Source: Niameybacter massiliensis (GTDB taxonomy: Bacteria; Bacillota; Clostridia; Lachnospirales; Cellulosilyticaceae). From it: a DNA stretch of 64,000 bases. Positions 38,744 through 46,944 of this stretch are shown here, in pieces (position 1 is the first letter of the stretch; each line of letters starts with the position of its first letter). Below the pieces are notes generated by a model. It ran no database searches. It was not told the DNA's origin and saw only the letters and a list, made by a program, of their open reading frames with translations. The stretch spans positions 1,629,572-1,693,571 of the forward strand of contig NZ_LN875035.1 in NCBI RefSeq assembly GCF_001282685.1. Reading direction: 5' to 3'. A program made the translations under genes and the position numbers.

Positions 38744-40030
38744 TTATTTGACATTTCTCATGATAATGTCTTCACGTTTTGGACCATTTGAAACCATAGT
38801 TACTGGGTAACCAAGTTGCTCCTCAACAAACTCTACATATTTTCTAGCATTTTCTGGAAGGTCTTCGTAGTTTCTAATACCACTAATATCGCATTTCCAT
38901 CCATCTAAATAAGTTAAAACTGGTTTTGCTTTATTAAGTTTTGGTGTACATGGGAATACATCTGTTACTTCACCATCAATTTCATATCCAGTACATACTG
39001 GAATTTTGTCTAAGTAACCTAATACATCTAGTAATGATAAAGCTACATCTGTTGTACCATGAAGCATACATCCGTATTTTGTTGCTACTACGTCAAACCA
39101 TCCCATACGACGTGGACGACCTGTTGTCGCTCCGTACTCACCACAGTCTCCTCCACGTTTTCTAAGTTCTTCAGCTTCTTCACCAAAGATCTCACTTACA
39201 AAAGCTCCAGCCCCTACTGCTGAAGAGTAAGATTTAACAACAGTTACAATTTTCTCAATTGCATGTGGTGGGATACTTGCTCCTACTGTTGCAAAACCTG
39301 CAAGAGGTGATGAAGAAGTAACATATGGATAGATACCATTATCTGTATCTTTTAACGCTCCAAGTTGTCCTTCAAGTAAAATATTTTTGCCTGCTTTCAT
39401 TGCATCATTTAAATAATAAGCAATGTTTGTTACCATTGGTTCAAGACGTTCACGATATTTAATCACTTCATCAAAAATTTCTTTTGGATCAAGTAAGCTT
39501 GCCCCATTATAAAGTGCACTAATCATTTGGTTTTTAATTTCGCATACTTTTTCTAAACGTTCCATAAGGATTTCATCATCGAACATTTCACCAACTTGTA
39601 CACCAATTTTTAAGTATTTATCTGAATAGAATGGCGCAATACCTGATTTTGTTGAACCAAAGCTTTTAGCCCCTAATCTTTCTTCTTCTAATTCATCAAG
39701 ACGTACATGATATGGCATTAAAATCTGTGCACGGTCAGATACTAGAATGTTTGGCATTGGAACCCCGCGACTTGTAAGACCATCTAATTCTGCAAATAAT
39801 TTACTTAAATCAAGTGCAACACCTTGTCCAATAATATTTACTACATCTTTTCTAAATACACCTGATGGTAAAAGATGTAAAGCAAATTTTCCATACTCAT
39901 TAATAATTGTGTGACCTGCATTCGCCCCACCTTGGAAGCGGATGATAATATCTGCATCTCCTGCTAATAAGTCTGTTACCTTACCTTTTCCTTCATCGCC
40001 CCAGTTTCCACCTACAATTGCACTAACCAT
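38744..40030 (-). CDS. purA: Adenylosuccinate synthetase
   Basis: 428 residues, the normal length. It joins IMP and aspartate with GTP to form adenylosuccinate, the first step of AMP synthesis. The P-loop GNWGDEGKGKVTDLLA (about 8-23) carries the catalytic Asp and the family ends match (ISGIRNYEDLPENAR, VSNGPKREDII). AGGAGG precedes the ATG. A single-gene unit with its own terminator; the region upstream has the inverted repeats noted at 40116-40157. Confidence 0.97.
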   Translation of the reverse strand: MVSAIVGGNWGDEGKGKVTDLLAGDADIIIRFQGGANAGHTIINEYGKFALHLLPSGVFRKDVVNIIGQGVALDLSKLFAELDGLTSRGVPMPNILVSDRAQILMPYHVRLDELEEERLGAKSFGSTKSGIAPFYSDKYLKIGVQVGEMFDDEILMERLEKVCEIKNQMISALYNGASLLDPKEIFDEVIKYRERLEPMVTNIAYYLNDAMKAGKNILLEGQLGALKDTDNGIYPYVTSSSPLAGFATVGASIPPHAIEKIVTVVKSYSSAVGAGAFVSEIFGEEAEELRKRGGDCGEYGATTGRPRRMGWFDVVATKYGCMLHGTTDVALSLLDVLGYLDKIPVCTGYEIDGEVTDVFPCTPKLNKAKPVLTYLDGWKCDISGIRNYEDLPENARKYVEFVEEQLGYPVTMVSNGPKREDIIMRNVK

Positions 40031-40115
40031 TTACATGTACCTCCTACACTGTTGTTGTCTTTATCATACTATAAATCCATCTATAAGTATAATTACCATT
40101 TTTTATTAGTATTAT

Positions 40116-40157
40116 AAGTTATACTTATACCATAACTTTATGCTATAAGTATAACTT
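40116..40157. repeat. 14-base inverted repeat between purA and hydF
   Basis: AAGTTATACTTATA (40116-40129) and TATAAGTATAACTT (40144-40157) are perfect inverted copies. A further TATAAGTATAA lies at 40082-40092. It may end the hydF transcript as a weak hairpin or be a binding site upstream of purA; an AT-rich stem without strong GC makes an intrinsic terminator less likely. Confidence 0.6.
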
Positions 40158-40177
40158 AATGAAATAGCCTTACTTTA

Positions 40178-41341
40178 CTATGGAATCCATACTTTATCTA
40201 GTATTCCTGATAAATAAGCAAGTACTATACCAAAATTTGTAATGGGTACTTGTTGTAACTTTGCACCTTTTAATCTAGTCTTAATTTGTTTAGGAGTATG
40301 CATGCAACCTCCACATTGAATAACTAGCGCATAAGCAGACAGATCCTCCGGGAAACTATTCCCACATACATTTTCAAACTGAATTTCTACCTGTGTCTGC
40401 TTCTTAATGGCCTGAGGAATTTTACATCTTGCAATATCCCCATGTAAAGGATTATGACTACAACTTTCTGCAATAAGCACTTTATCTCCTGACTTTAATT
40501 GCTTTAATGCATAAACGCCTTCTACATATTGCTCTAGATCACCTTTCCGCCTTGCCATTAATATAGAGAAAGAAGTAAGTGGTATGGATTTTGGACATAC
40601 TTCATATACCTCACTAAAAATTTGTGAGTCTGTAATAATCAAATCAGGTGGTTCTTTTAAAGATGTTAATGTTTCTTCTAGTGTTTCTTTTGTGGTCATA
40701 ATAGGAATGGCATGTGCATCTAAAATTTCTCTTAATATCTGAACTTGTGGCAGGATAAGTCGCCCTTTAGGTGCTTGCAAATCCTGTGGCATCACTAATA
40801 ATACCCTATCTCCCACTCCCACCTTATCACCTATACATTTTGGCTCTTCCATCTGCATGAGTTTATTCGTAATAGCTACCTTTAATGTATCTATTCCTAT
40901 TTGATCTTTTGCACTAATTGTAATACTTTCTTTTATCTCTATACCTTTATTTTCTTCTATTATATACTTATTATACACAATAAGATAAGGTGTTTTTGCT
41001 TGGTCCAGTTGCAATAACACTTGTTGTTCTTCTTCCTCTAGCTCTTCTTCCTTAGTTATCCATAATACTAGGTCTACTTGCCTTAACATCTCCATTGCCT
41101 TTTGTATCCTTAGTTCTCCTAGTGTACCTTCATCATCTAAACCTGGAGTATCCACAAATACAATCGGTCCTAATGGATGCCACTCTTTACTCTTATGTAC
41201 AATATCTGTAGTTGTTCCTGCAATTGGAGATACAATCGACAGCTCTTGGTCAAGTAATACATTCATCAATGTAGATTTTCCTGCATTTCTTTTTCCAAAT
41301 AGTCCTATATGGAGTTGATTTCCTTTCGGGGTTTGTTGCAT
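40178..41341 (-). CDS. hydF: [FeFe]-hydrogenase maturation GTPase HydF
   Basis: ATG at 41341 with GGAGG seven bases upstream (a GTG two codons earlier is less likely); 387 residues. The GTPase domain has GKRNAGKST (P-loop) and FVDTPGLDDEG. The C-terminal iron-sulfur domain keeps CSH (in AESCSHNPLHGD) and CGGC, but the residue before CGGC is Gln where many HydF proteins have His. HydF is the scaffold on which the two-iron subcluster is built and from which it is passed to the hydrogenase. It follows hydG by 12 bases. Confidence 0.95.
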   Translation of the reverse strand: MQQTPKGNQLHIGLFGKRNAGKSTLMNVLLDQELSIVSPIAGTTTDIVHKSKEWHPLGPIVFVDTPGLDDEGTLGELRIQKAMEMLRQVDLVLWITKEEELEEEEQQVLLQLDQAKTPYLIVYNKYIIEENKGIEIKESITISAKDQIGIDTLKVAITNKLMQMEEPKCIGDKVGVGDRVLLVMPQDLQAPKGRLILPQVQILREILDAHAIPIMTTKETLEETLTSLKEPPDLIITDSQIFSEVYEVCPKSIPLTSFSILMARRKGDLEQYVEGVYALKQLKSGDKVLIAESCSHNPLHGDIARCKIPQAIKKQTQVEIQFENVCGNSFPEDLSAYALVIQCGGCMHTPKQIKTRLKGAKLQQVPITNFGIVLAYLSGILDKVWIP

Positions 41342-41353
41342 ATACACGCCTCC

Positions 41354-42769
41354 TTAAAATCTAAAATCTCGTTCTCCTGCATTTATGCGTTCTATCCATT
41401 CCCCTGCTTGTGCACGAGCCTTTTCACTTTGAATTGTCTCAAGTTGTTTCTTTATAACTTGTTTACCTATTACTTTTAACTTCTCATCTCCGTAGTCTTC
41501 TAGATACTCATTTAAAGTAAGGAGTGCATTAGGTGTACAAATATTACCTATTTGTCCTGTCTTAGCAAGTCGCATAAAACGATCCCCTGTACGCCCTTGT
41601 CTATAGCATGCTGTACAATAACTTGGTATATAGCCTCTCAGTAATAAATCTTTTATAACCTCTGCAGGTGATCTATGATCATCTACTTCAAATTGCGGCT
41701 TGTGATCTGGAGATTGATAGCCCCCAACAGCAGTACATGACCCTGCACTCATTTGTGATATTCCAAGTTCTAATGCCTCCTCACGAAGTGCAGCATCCTC
41801 TCTAGTAGAAATAATAAGCCCTGTATAAGGTACTGCAAGCCTTAGTACCATAACAATATGTTTAAAATTCTCATCACTTACACCTGGATATTTACTGGTT
41901 TCTACATTTTCTGCTGCCTTAATACGTGGTACAGATATAGTATGTGGTCCTACCCCCATATCTTGCTCTAGTTTTTCTGCATGCATCAACATGGCAACTG
42001 TTTCATAACGGTAGTCATACAAACCGTAAAGTACTCCAAATCCTACATCATCAATCCCCCCCAACATAGCACGATGAAATGCAGATGTATGATAGCTATA
42101 ATTATGCTTTGGTCCTTTAGGATGAACACTTTCATAAGTTGGTCTATGGTAAGTTTCTTGGAAAAGAATATACGTACCAATCTGTGCTTCTTTAAGCATC
42201 TTATATTCTTCAATGGTTGTCGCAGCGATATTGACATTAATACGTCTAATCTGACCATTTTTAAATTTCATTTGATAGATTGTATCAATGCACTCTAGTA
42301 CATACTCTATTGGATTATTAACAGGGTCTTCTCCAAGTTCTAAAGCTAAACGTTTATGCCCTAACTCTTCTAATGCTTGAACTTCTTTTTTAAGTTCTTC
42401 CATTGTAAGTTTTTTACGTTCTAATTCACAATTACTGTGTTTATAACCACAATATTCACAGCCATTAACACAATAATCACTTACATATAAAGGTGCAAAA
42501 AGTACTACTCTTTTCCCGTAGATATCTTCTTTAATCTGCTTAGCTGTTTCTTTCATCTGCTGGAGTAAATCTTCATCTTCTACCATCAGCAACACTGAAG
42601 CTTCCTTATGAGTAAGTCCCTTTAAATTTGCTGCTTTTTCTATAAGTTGAGTCACATATTCTTTGTTACTAGCTTTGTCTCTTGCTTTATCTAACACCTC
42701 ATAAATGTAACCTTCCTCAAACCATTCATTAGCACATTCAGACCAGTTAACATTTTCCCATCCTATCAT
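41354..42769 (-). CDS. hydG: [FeFe]-hydrogenase maturase HydG (radical SAM tyrosine lyase)
   Basis: 471 residues, the family length. The radical SAM cluster motif is CVNGCEYC (CX3CX2C). The C-terminal cluster region is intact: CTACYRQGRTG followed 22 residues later by Cys in NICTPNAL. HydG cleaves tyrosine to give CO and cyanide bound to iron for the H-cluster. GGGGGG precedes the ATG. Second gene of the operon TM1266-like/hydG/hydF; hydE is not in this window and must be elsewhere. Confidence 0.96.
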   Translation of the reverse strand: MIGWENVNWSECANEWFEEGYIYEVLDKARDKASNKEYVTQLIEKAANLKGLTHKEASVLLMVEDEDLLQQMKETAKQIKEDIYGKRVVLFAPLYVSDYCVNGCEYCGYKHSNCELERKKLTMEELKKEVQALEELGHKRLALELGEDPVNNPIEYVLECIDTIYQMKFKNGQIRRINVNIAATTIEEYKMLKEAQIGTYILFQETYHRPTYESVHPKGPKHNYSYHTSAFHRAMLGGIDDVGFGVLYGLYDYRYETVAMLMHAEKLEQDMGVGPHTISVPRIKAAENVETSKYPGVSDENFKHIVMVLRLAVPYTGLIISTREDAALREEALELGISQMSAGSCTAVGGYQSPDHKPQFEVDDHRSPAEVIKDLLLRGYIPSYCTACYRQGRTGDRFMRLAKTGQIGNICTPNALLTLNEYLEDYGDEKLKVIGKQVIKKQLETIQSEKARAQAGEWIERINAGERDFRF

Positions 42770-42787
42770 TCTTTATTCCCCCCTCAT

Positions 42788-43036
42788 CTATTTTTTTGTA
42801 AGAGCTGATTTTACTGTAACACCTTTAATCTTTCCTAATCTTCCAGTCATTGCACTTAGTTCATCTACCGTCCCATCTACTATTACAGAAATAACACTAA
42901 TACCTTTCTCCCTATAGGGAATCCCCATCCTACCTACAATCTTATCTGCTGATTCATGCAAAATTTGGTTGACCATTACAGCACTTTCTAATTCTTCAAT
43001 AACAATTCCAACCACTCCAACTCTTGTTTCTACCAT
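42788..43036 (-). CDS. TM1266-family iron-only hydrogenase system regulator
   Basis: Start at the ATG at 43036 (AAGGAG five bases upstream); an ATG five codons earlier overlaps that site. 82 residues with an ACT-like ferredoxin fold pattern (RVGVVGIVIEELESAVMVNQ; GISVISVIVDGTVDELSAMTGRLGKI). The family sits beside hydrogenase maturation genes in many anaerobes and is called a putative regulator. First gene of the operon, 18 bases before hydG, and preceded by the leader at 43057-43205. Confidence 0.9.
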   Translation of the reverse strand: MVETRVGVVGIVIEELESAVMVNQILHESADKIVGRMGIPYREKGISVISVIVDGTVDELSAMTGRLGKIKGVTVKSALTKK

Positions 43037-43056
43037 ATTTTCTCCTTCCATTCACT

Positions 43057-43205
43057 AAAAAAGCCCTTTTGCATGAGTGCAAAAGGGCATACTGATCCAT
43101 GTAGATGTAAATGATCTTCTGGATTGATTAGCGCTATGTGTCCTTTGCCCATTGCTTAGAAATTTCCTCGCAAGAGGGTCTAGATTGCTCGAAATCCATT
43201 CTTAA
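43057..43205 (-). promoter_or_regulatory. Unidentified structured leader with terminator (hydrogenase maturation operon)
   Basis: On the minus strand an 11-bp stem GCCCTTTTGCA / TGCAAAAGGGC (43063-43073, 43078-43088) followed by six T's is a full intrinsic terminator just 20 bases before the start codon of the first gene. Upstream, about 110 bases show pairing: GGATT/AATCC (43193-43197 with the strand near 43119-43124) closing a region with a CCTC-TTGC-GAGG hairpin, then GATC...GATC. GGGCA in ATGGGCAAAGGACAC can pair with the TGCCC of the terminator, a possible switch. The layout is that of a riboswitch or protein-controlled attenuator. I do not recognise a known class. Confidence 0.65.
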
Positions 43206-43303
43206 GAAATATTCCTAAAAATCGATGACTAACTTTATCATAGCCTAATTTATTATTTATTTCTAGTCTAAATTTTATATATTTTTATTATTATTCTCAC
43301 ATT

Positions 43304-44224
43304 TTATCTAGTTCCATTTATCTCTATCATCACAAGCTCTGGTGGGTTAAAAATACGTGGTAATCTTTTATTAATAGAAAGCCCTCTACTTACAATTAAG
43401 TTGGACCCATTTAGCAGGTTATAACTTCCTCCTGCATATTTAGGAAATCCCCCTTGACCTGGCGCATATAAACCATTAATAAGTCCTGGTACTCTTACTT
43501 GGCCACCATGGGCATGTCCTGAAACGACTAAGTCATATTCTCCTCTACTATAAAGGTCAACAAATTCTGGACGATGGCTAAGAAGTATCTTGTAGCCTCG
43601 CTCTTTTACTACTTTTTCTTCTAACTCCACATAGGCTAATTCAAATCCAGTTTCACTATATAGCCCACGCCATTTATCTGGATCACTTATACCTGCTATT
43701 ATAATAGGCATCCCTTTTATCATTTCTACTCTATAGTCTTCTTCTAATACAATTACACCATAACTTTCAAGAAAAGTTTTAATCTGTTCTATTTCTCCTG
43801 TCCAGTATTCATGATTTCCTGTTACATAATAAATAGGTACTGTATTTTGTAATCCTTCTAAAAGATAAGTAACACCCTTAATAGGCTCTTCATCATCTAC
43901 AATATCCCCACTTAGTAAAATAAGGTCAGGCTCTTGTTCATTAAGTTTCTCTAATAACTTTTCTTGTTCCTTCCCATAGTTATAACTATGCAGATCCGTT
44001 AATAAGGCTATTTTTATAGGTTGTTCTAACTTGAATTTATGTGTAGATACTTGATATTTTTTTATCACTAATCCATTGTATAAACCCAATATAACAATGA
44101 TTGCTAGTCCACCTAATACTAAATAAAATATTAACTTATTAGCGCTTTTTAGTTTAACTAATCCGTATAATACAGCTATCCCTATTAATACTGTCACTAT
44201 ACATAGTCCTATTAAAAAACTCAT
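43304..44224 (-). CDS. Membrane-anchored metallophosphoesterase
   Basis: 306 residues. Two membrane helices (about 2-20 and 30-52) precede a calcineurin-like phosphoesterase domain with all metal motifs: LLTDLHSY, LSGDIVDD, TGNHEYW and VSGHAHGGQ. It resembles YkuE-type phosphoesterases, which act outside or at the membrane on unknown lipids or envelope components. Single-gene unit. Confidence 0.88.
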   Translation of the reverse strand: MSFLIGLCIVTVLIGIAVLYGLVKLKSANKLIFYLVLGGLAIIVILGLYNGLVIKKYQVSTHKFKLEQPIKIALLTDLHSYNYGKEQEKLLEKLNEQEPDLILLSGDIVDDEEPIKGVTYLLEGLQNTVPIYYVTGNHEYWTGEIEQIKTFLESYGVIVLEEDYRVEMIKGMPIIIAGISDPDKWRGLYSETGFELAYVELEEKVVKERGYKILLSHRPEFVDLYSRGEYDLVVSGHAHGGQVRVPGLINGLYAPGQGGFPKYAGGSYNLLNGSNLIVSRGLSINKRLPRIFNPPELVMIEINGTR

Positions 44225-44298
44225 ATTCTCTTCTTCCTTTCTACTACAAACAACTAAGGAGCCATTGCAGTCATTTTTGCATTAGCTCCTTGGTTACT

Positions 44299-45204
44299 CT
44301 ATCTTGTTGCAATTTTAATACTTCCAATACCAGCTTCAATATCTATTGTTTGGTCACTTCTATTAAGGATATTCACATCACCTAAACCATTATAATGCTG
44401 GTCATTAATTTCAATTTCTCCAGCACCTCTTGAAATTTGGTAGTTATAATCTTCTTCTCTACCCTCTAATATAATCTCTAAGTCACCTAGTCCGCCTTCT
44501 ATTTCCATATCACCTTCAAGAGCAGTCTCTATTCTTACACTTCCAACACCCATTGTAATTTTAGCTTCTCCAAGATTACTTCCTTCTAAATTAACCTCCC
44601 CAACACCACCTTCTATAGAAGCATATGCTGTATTAAGGCCTTCAATATTAGTACTTGCTACACCCGCTATAAGATTGAACTTTTCTGTTGTAATATTTTT
44701 AAAGTTCCCTTCTCCTACACCTAACATAACAGTTGTCTTTTCTAACTTTGTTCCACTTGGTATCGTAATCACAATTTCTCCACTATATTCAGACATTGAA
44801 TGATTACCAAATAAACCCCACTTCATCTTGTCGCCTTCTTGTTCAATATAAAGTGTATCACCTCTTACCCCATAATTAAGCTCTACCTTTGAACCTACAT
44901 TCATACGAATAGCGTAGTCATTACCTTCTTGAATATTAATAGCTACTGTTCCACTTGTTACATCTATCTTACTAAAACGCTCCACACTTTTAACATCTCC
45001 ATTAAAAGCTTGTGTACGAATAACCTCTAAATCATTTCTATCACTTCTATATCCTACCTCTTCGTTCCATCCTCTAAAATGTATCCCTGTATCATCAGAA
45101 TAAAGTGAGCTTTTCCCCCCTAATGCAAGGCCTGCTACACTTATCCCTATTCCTCCAACAATAAGGCATACTGCTAATACAATAAGTGTTGACTTTTTTA
45201 ACAT
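44299..45204 (-). CDS. DUF4097 putative adhesin/stress protein
   Basis: 301 residues: one N-terminal membrane helix (about 5-27) and a long beta-repeat region (about 70-301) with repeated G-x-V/G-x-I patterns (INIQEGNDYAI, MGVGSVRIETALEGDMEIEG), as in DUF4097 proteins that form a beta-helix. Its ATG overlaps the DUF1700 gene end by seven bases. It is the last gene of a PadR-DUF1700-DUF4097 operon, a standard Firmicutes cassette thought to respond to envelope stress. Confidence 0.86.
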   Translation of the reverse strand: MLKKSTLIVLAVCLIVGGIGISVAGLALGGKSSLYSDDTGIHFRGWNEEVGYRSDRNDLEVIRTQAFNGDVKSVERFSKIDVTSGTVAINIQEGNDYAIRMNVGSKVELNYGVRGDTLYIEQEGDKMKWGLFGNHSMSEYSGEIVITIPSGTKLEKTTVMLGVGEGNFKNITTEKFNLIAGVASTNIEGLNTAYASIEGGVGEVNLEGSNLGEAKITMGVGSVRIETALEGDMEIEGGLGDLEIILEGREEDYNYQISRGAGEIEINDQHYNGLGDVNILNRSDQTIDIEAGIGSIKIATR

Positions 45205-45794
45205 ACCGCATTCCTCCTTTTCGCTTTACTGCATAAGTTACTAATTCCTCTTATAATCATAGGTATACCTTTACCTACTACTACATACATAAGTACACCT
45301 GATAATATGCCTATACCAAGAAGTGTACATGCTGCGCCAAGAAAAACTGCACCTGTTGCTGGCTGAACAAATAATGCCCCAATTCCTACTACGCCACAAA
45401 TCAAAGATGTTCCTAACATTACAATTGCTACTAAACACCCTGAAAAAATTAAAGCAATCATTGTTACAACTGCTGCAAATCCTACTGCTGCAATTGCTAT
45501 TGCAAGTGGAAATGCAATTGGGCTAGCAAATAATGCTACTATAACAATCCAAAGCGCTTGAAAACTTTGTTTTGGTTTCATGGATTTTACTTCTGCTTCT
45601 TTTACTACGAAATCAGCCAGCAATTGTTTAGCTATTTGAGCTGGGTTCCCTAATGCAGCTATAGCTTCTTGCTCATGCTCTACACCAGCTTCTTCTAAGT
45701 ATTCTTCATAATATTGCATTGCTGATTCGCGTTCTTCCAATGGTAACTTATATAAATTTTGTTCTAGGATTCTTAGAAATTCCTCTTTATTCAT
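45198..45794 (-). CDS. DUF1700 membrane protein
   Basis: 198 residues. The N-terminal 65 residues are a charged helical domain (MNKEEFLRILEQNLYKLP..., YYEEYLEEAG) and the rest holds about four membrane helices. This is the DUF1700/HAAS layout; the cytoplasmic domain is thought to contact the PadR regulator encoded just upstream, whose end it overlaps by eight bases. Confidence 0.88.
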   Translation of the reverse strand: MNKEEFLRILEQNLYKLPLEERESAMQYYEEYLEEAGVEHEQEAIAALGNPAQIAKQLLADFVVKEAEVKSMKPKQSFQALWIVIVALFASPIAFPLAIAIAAVGFAAVVTMIALIFSGCLVAIVMLGTSLICGVVGIGALFVQPATGAVFLGAACTLLGIGILSGVLMYVVVGKGIPMIIRGISNLCSKAKRRNAVC

Positions 45795-46107
45795 TATTAT
45801 TTCCTCCCATCAATACCCTATCTACTTTATCTTTGTATATTGTCCATTCTTCTAAAAAGGCATCGTACTTTGCATGCCCTAATTCTGTTATTTGATAATA
45901 CCTTCTATTTCGTCCTTGATAAGGTTCATCATATGTGCATAAACATCCTTCTTTTTGTAACCTTCTAAGTACTGGATATAATGTTGACTCTGATATTTCT
46001 AATGCTGCTCTTACCTCTTGTGTGAGTCTATAACCATATACGTCCCCTTTACGTACTACAGCTAATACACAAGCATCTAGCAAACTACCACTTAATGGAA
46101 TTGCCAC
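45787..46107 (-). CDS. PadR-family regulator
   Basis: 106 residues, the short PadR type. The winged helix spans about 8-75 with the pattern VYGYRLTQEVRAAL, ISESTLYPVLRRLQKEG and YYQITELG. First gene of the operon with DUF1700 and DUF4097 genes; its promoter at 46164-46192 contains a palindrome, so it probably represses itself and the operon. Confidence 0.9.
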   Translation of the reverse strand: MAIPLSGSLLDACVLAVVRKGDVYGYRLTQEVRAALEISESTLYPVLRRLQKEGCLCTYDEPYQGRNRRYYQITELGHAKYDAFLEEWTIYKDKVDRVLMGGNNNE

Positions 46108-46163
46108 AAATACTACCTCCTCTTTAGTCCCTATAAACCGTCTTATATTATTAATTCTTCAAT

Positions 46164-46192
46164 ATTATATGATGTATAATATCATAAGTCAA
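46164..46192 (-). promoter_or_regulatory. Promoter and operator of the PadR operon
   Basis: On the minus strand TTGACT (46187-46192), 17 bases, TATAAT (46164-46169): near consensus. The spacer carries an inverted repeat ATGAT...ATCAT (46169-46185) placed exactly between -35 and -10, where a bound PadR dimer would block RNA polymerase. Confidence 0.72.
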
Positions 46193-46225
46193 CTTATATC
46201 TAATATTTTTCTAATAATTAAAATA

Positions 46226-46280
46226 AGAAAAGGCTATTACAGAAAATATAATCTAAATCCCTGTAATAACCTTTTCTTTT
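46226..46280. terminator. Terminator after the 2'-5' RNA ligase gene
   Basis: Arms AGAAAAGGCTATTACAG / CTGTAATAACCTTTTCT with a short unpaired base and an AT-rich loop. Confidence 0.75.
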
Positions 46281-46287
46281 CTCTCTT

Positions 46288-46818
46288 CTATTTTGATATA
46301 TGATAGGCTTTATGAACTACCCATTTATGTTCTTCCCATTTATATAAAGTTATGTTATCAAAACTACATTCAAATTGGCAAGGGTATTGATGAACATAAT
46401 CCCATAACTTAGAGTAAATGGGTTGAATTTTCTTAGATGAAACTGTTACATGAAAGACCTTATCCTTACCATCCTTTTTATCAAATGTTAGATAAGGTAA
46501 CTCTTCTAGTGTATCAATTAACCTATCATGTAATACTTTTCCCTCTTTAGACATGACTACATCCATATAAATAACACGATCATCAAAGTGATTATATCCT
46601 TCTAATCTAAATGGTGCTGCCTTTTCATGCTTACAAAATTGTTCCAGCTTCATATCTAAATCATTTGGAATGCCATCATATTCAAAAGGTGCCTTAATAG
46701 TAAAATGAGCTGGTAAGGTAGATGATTTTGCTCCTAACTTTTCATATACTTCTTTTCTAAGTTGATTATTAAATCTCCCTCCTTCCCCTCCTACTTCACA
46801 TACAATAACATATCTCAT
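46288..46818 (-). CDS. 2'-5' RNA ligase / cyclic phosphodiesterase-like protein
   Basis: 176 residues. The two catalytic HxT motifs of the 2H phosphoesterase fold are visible: HFTIK (about 38-42) and HVTVS (about 124-128). Such proteins open cyclic 2',3' phosphates or join RNA ends; the real substrate is unknown. Single-gene unit with AGGAGG upstream of the ATG. Confidence 0.87.
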   Translation of the reverse strand: MRYVIVCEVGGEGGRFNNQLRKEVYEKLGAKSSTLPAHFTIKAPFEYDGIPNDLDMKLEQFCKHEKAAPFRLEGYNHFDDRVIYMDVVMSKEGKVLHDRLIDTLEELPYLTFDKKDGKDKVFHVTVSSKKIQPIYSKLWDYVHQYPCQFECSFDNITLYKWEEHKWVVHKAYHISK

Positions 46819-46888
46819 CCTTTTTCCTCCTTATTTTGTTACAGTATTGCCATCGATAATTTATAAAATTGTCCTATTGGTTCCTTAT

Positions 46889-46942
46889 AAAAAAAGAGAA
46901 CTAGGTTCCTCACTTTAATGATTTCCCTAGTCCTTTATTTTT
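46889..46942 (-). terminator. Terminator after the phosphoglucomutase gene
   Basis: On the minus strand GGACTAGG...CCTAGTTC (one G-U) is followed by a long T-run. Confidence 0.65.
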
Positions 46943-46944
46943 AT

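Noticed and set aside
43057-43205. Glycine riboswitch, suggested by GGGCAAAGGACAC
   Set aside because: The rest of the glycine aptamer (paired GGAGAG/CTCTC ends and the CCGAAGG loop) is missing.
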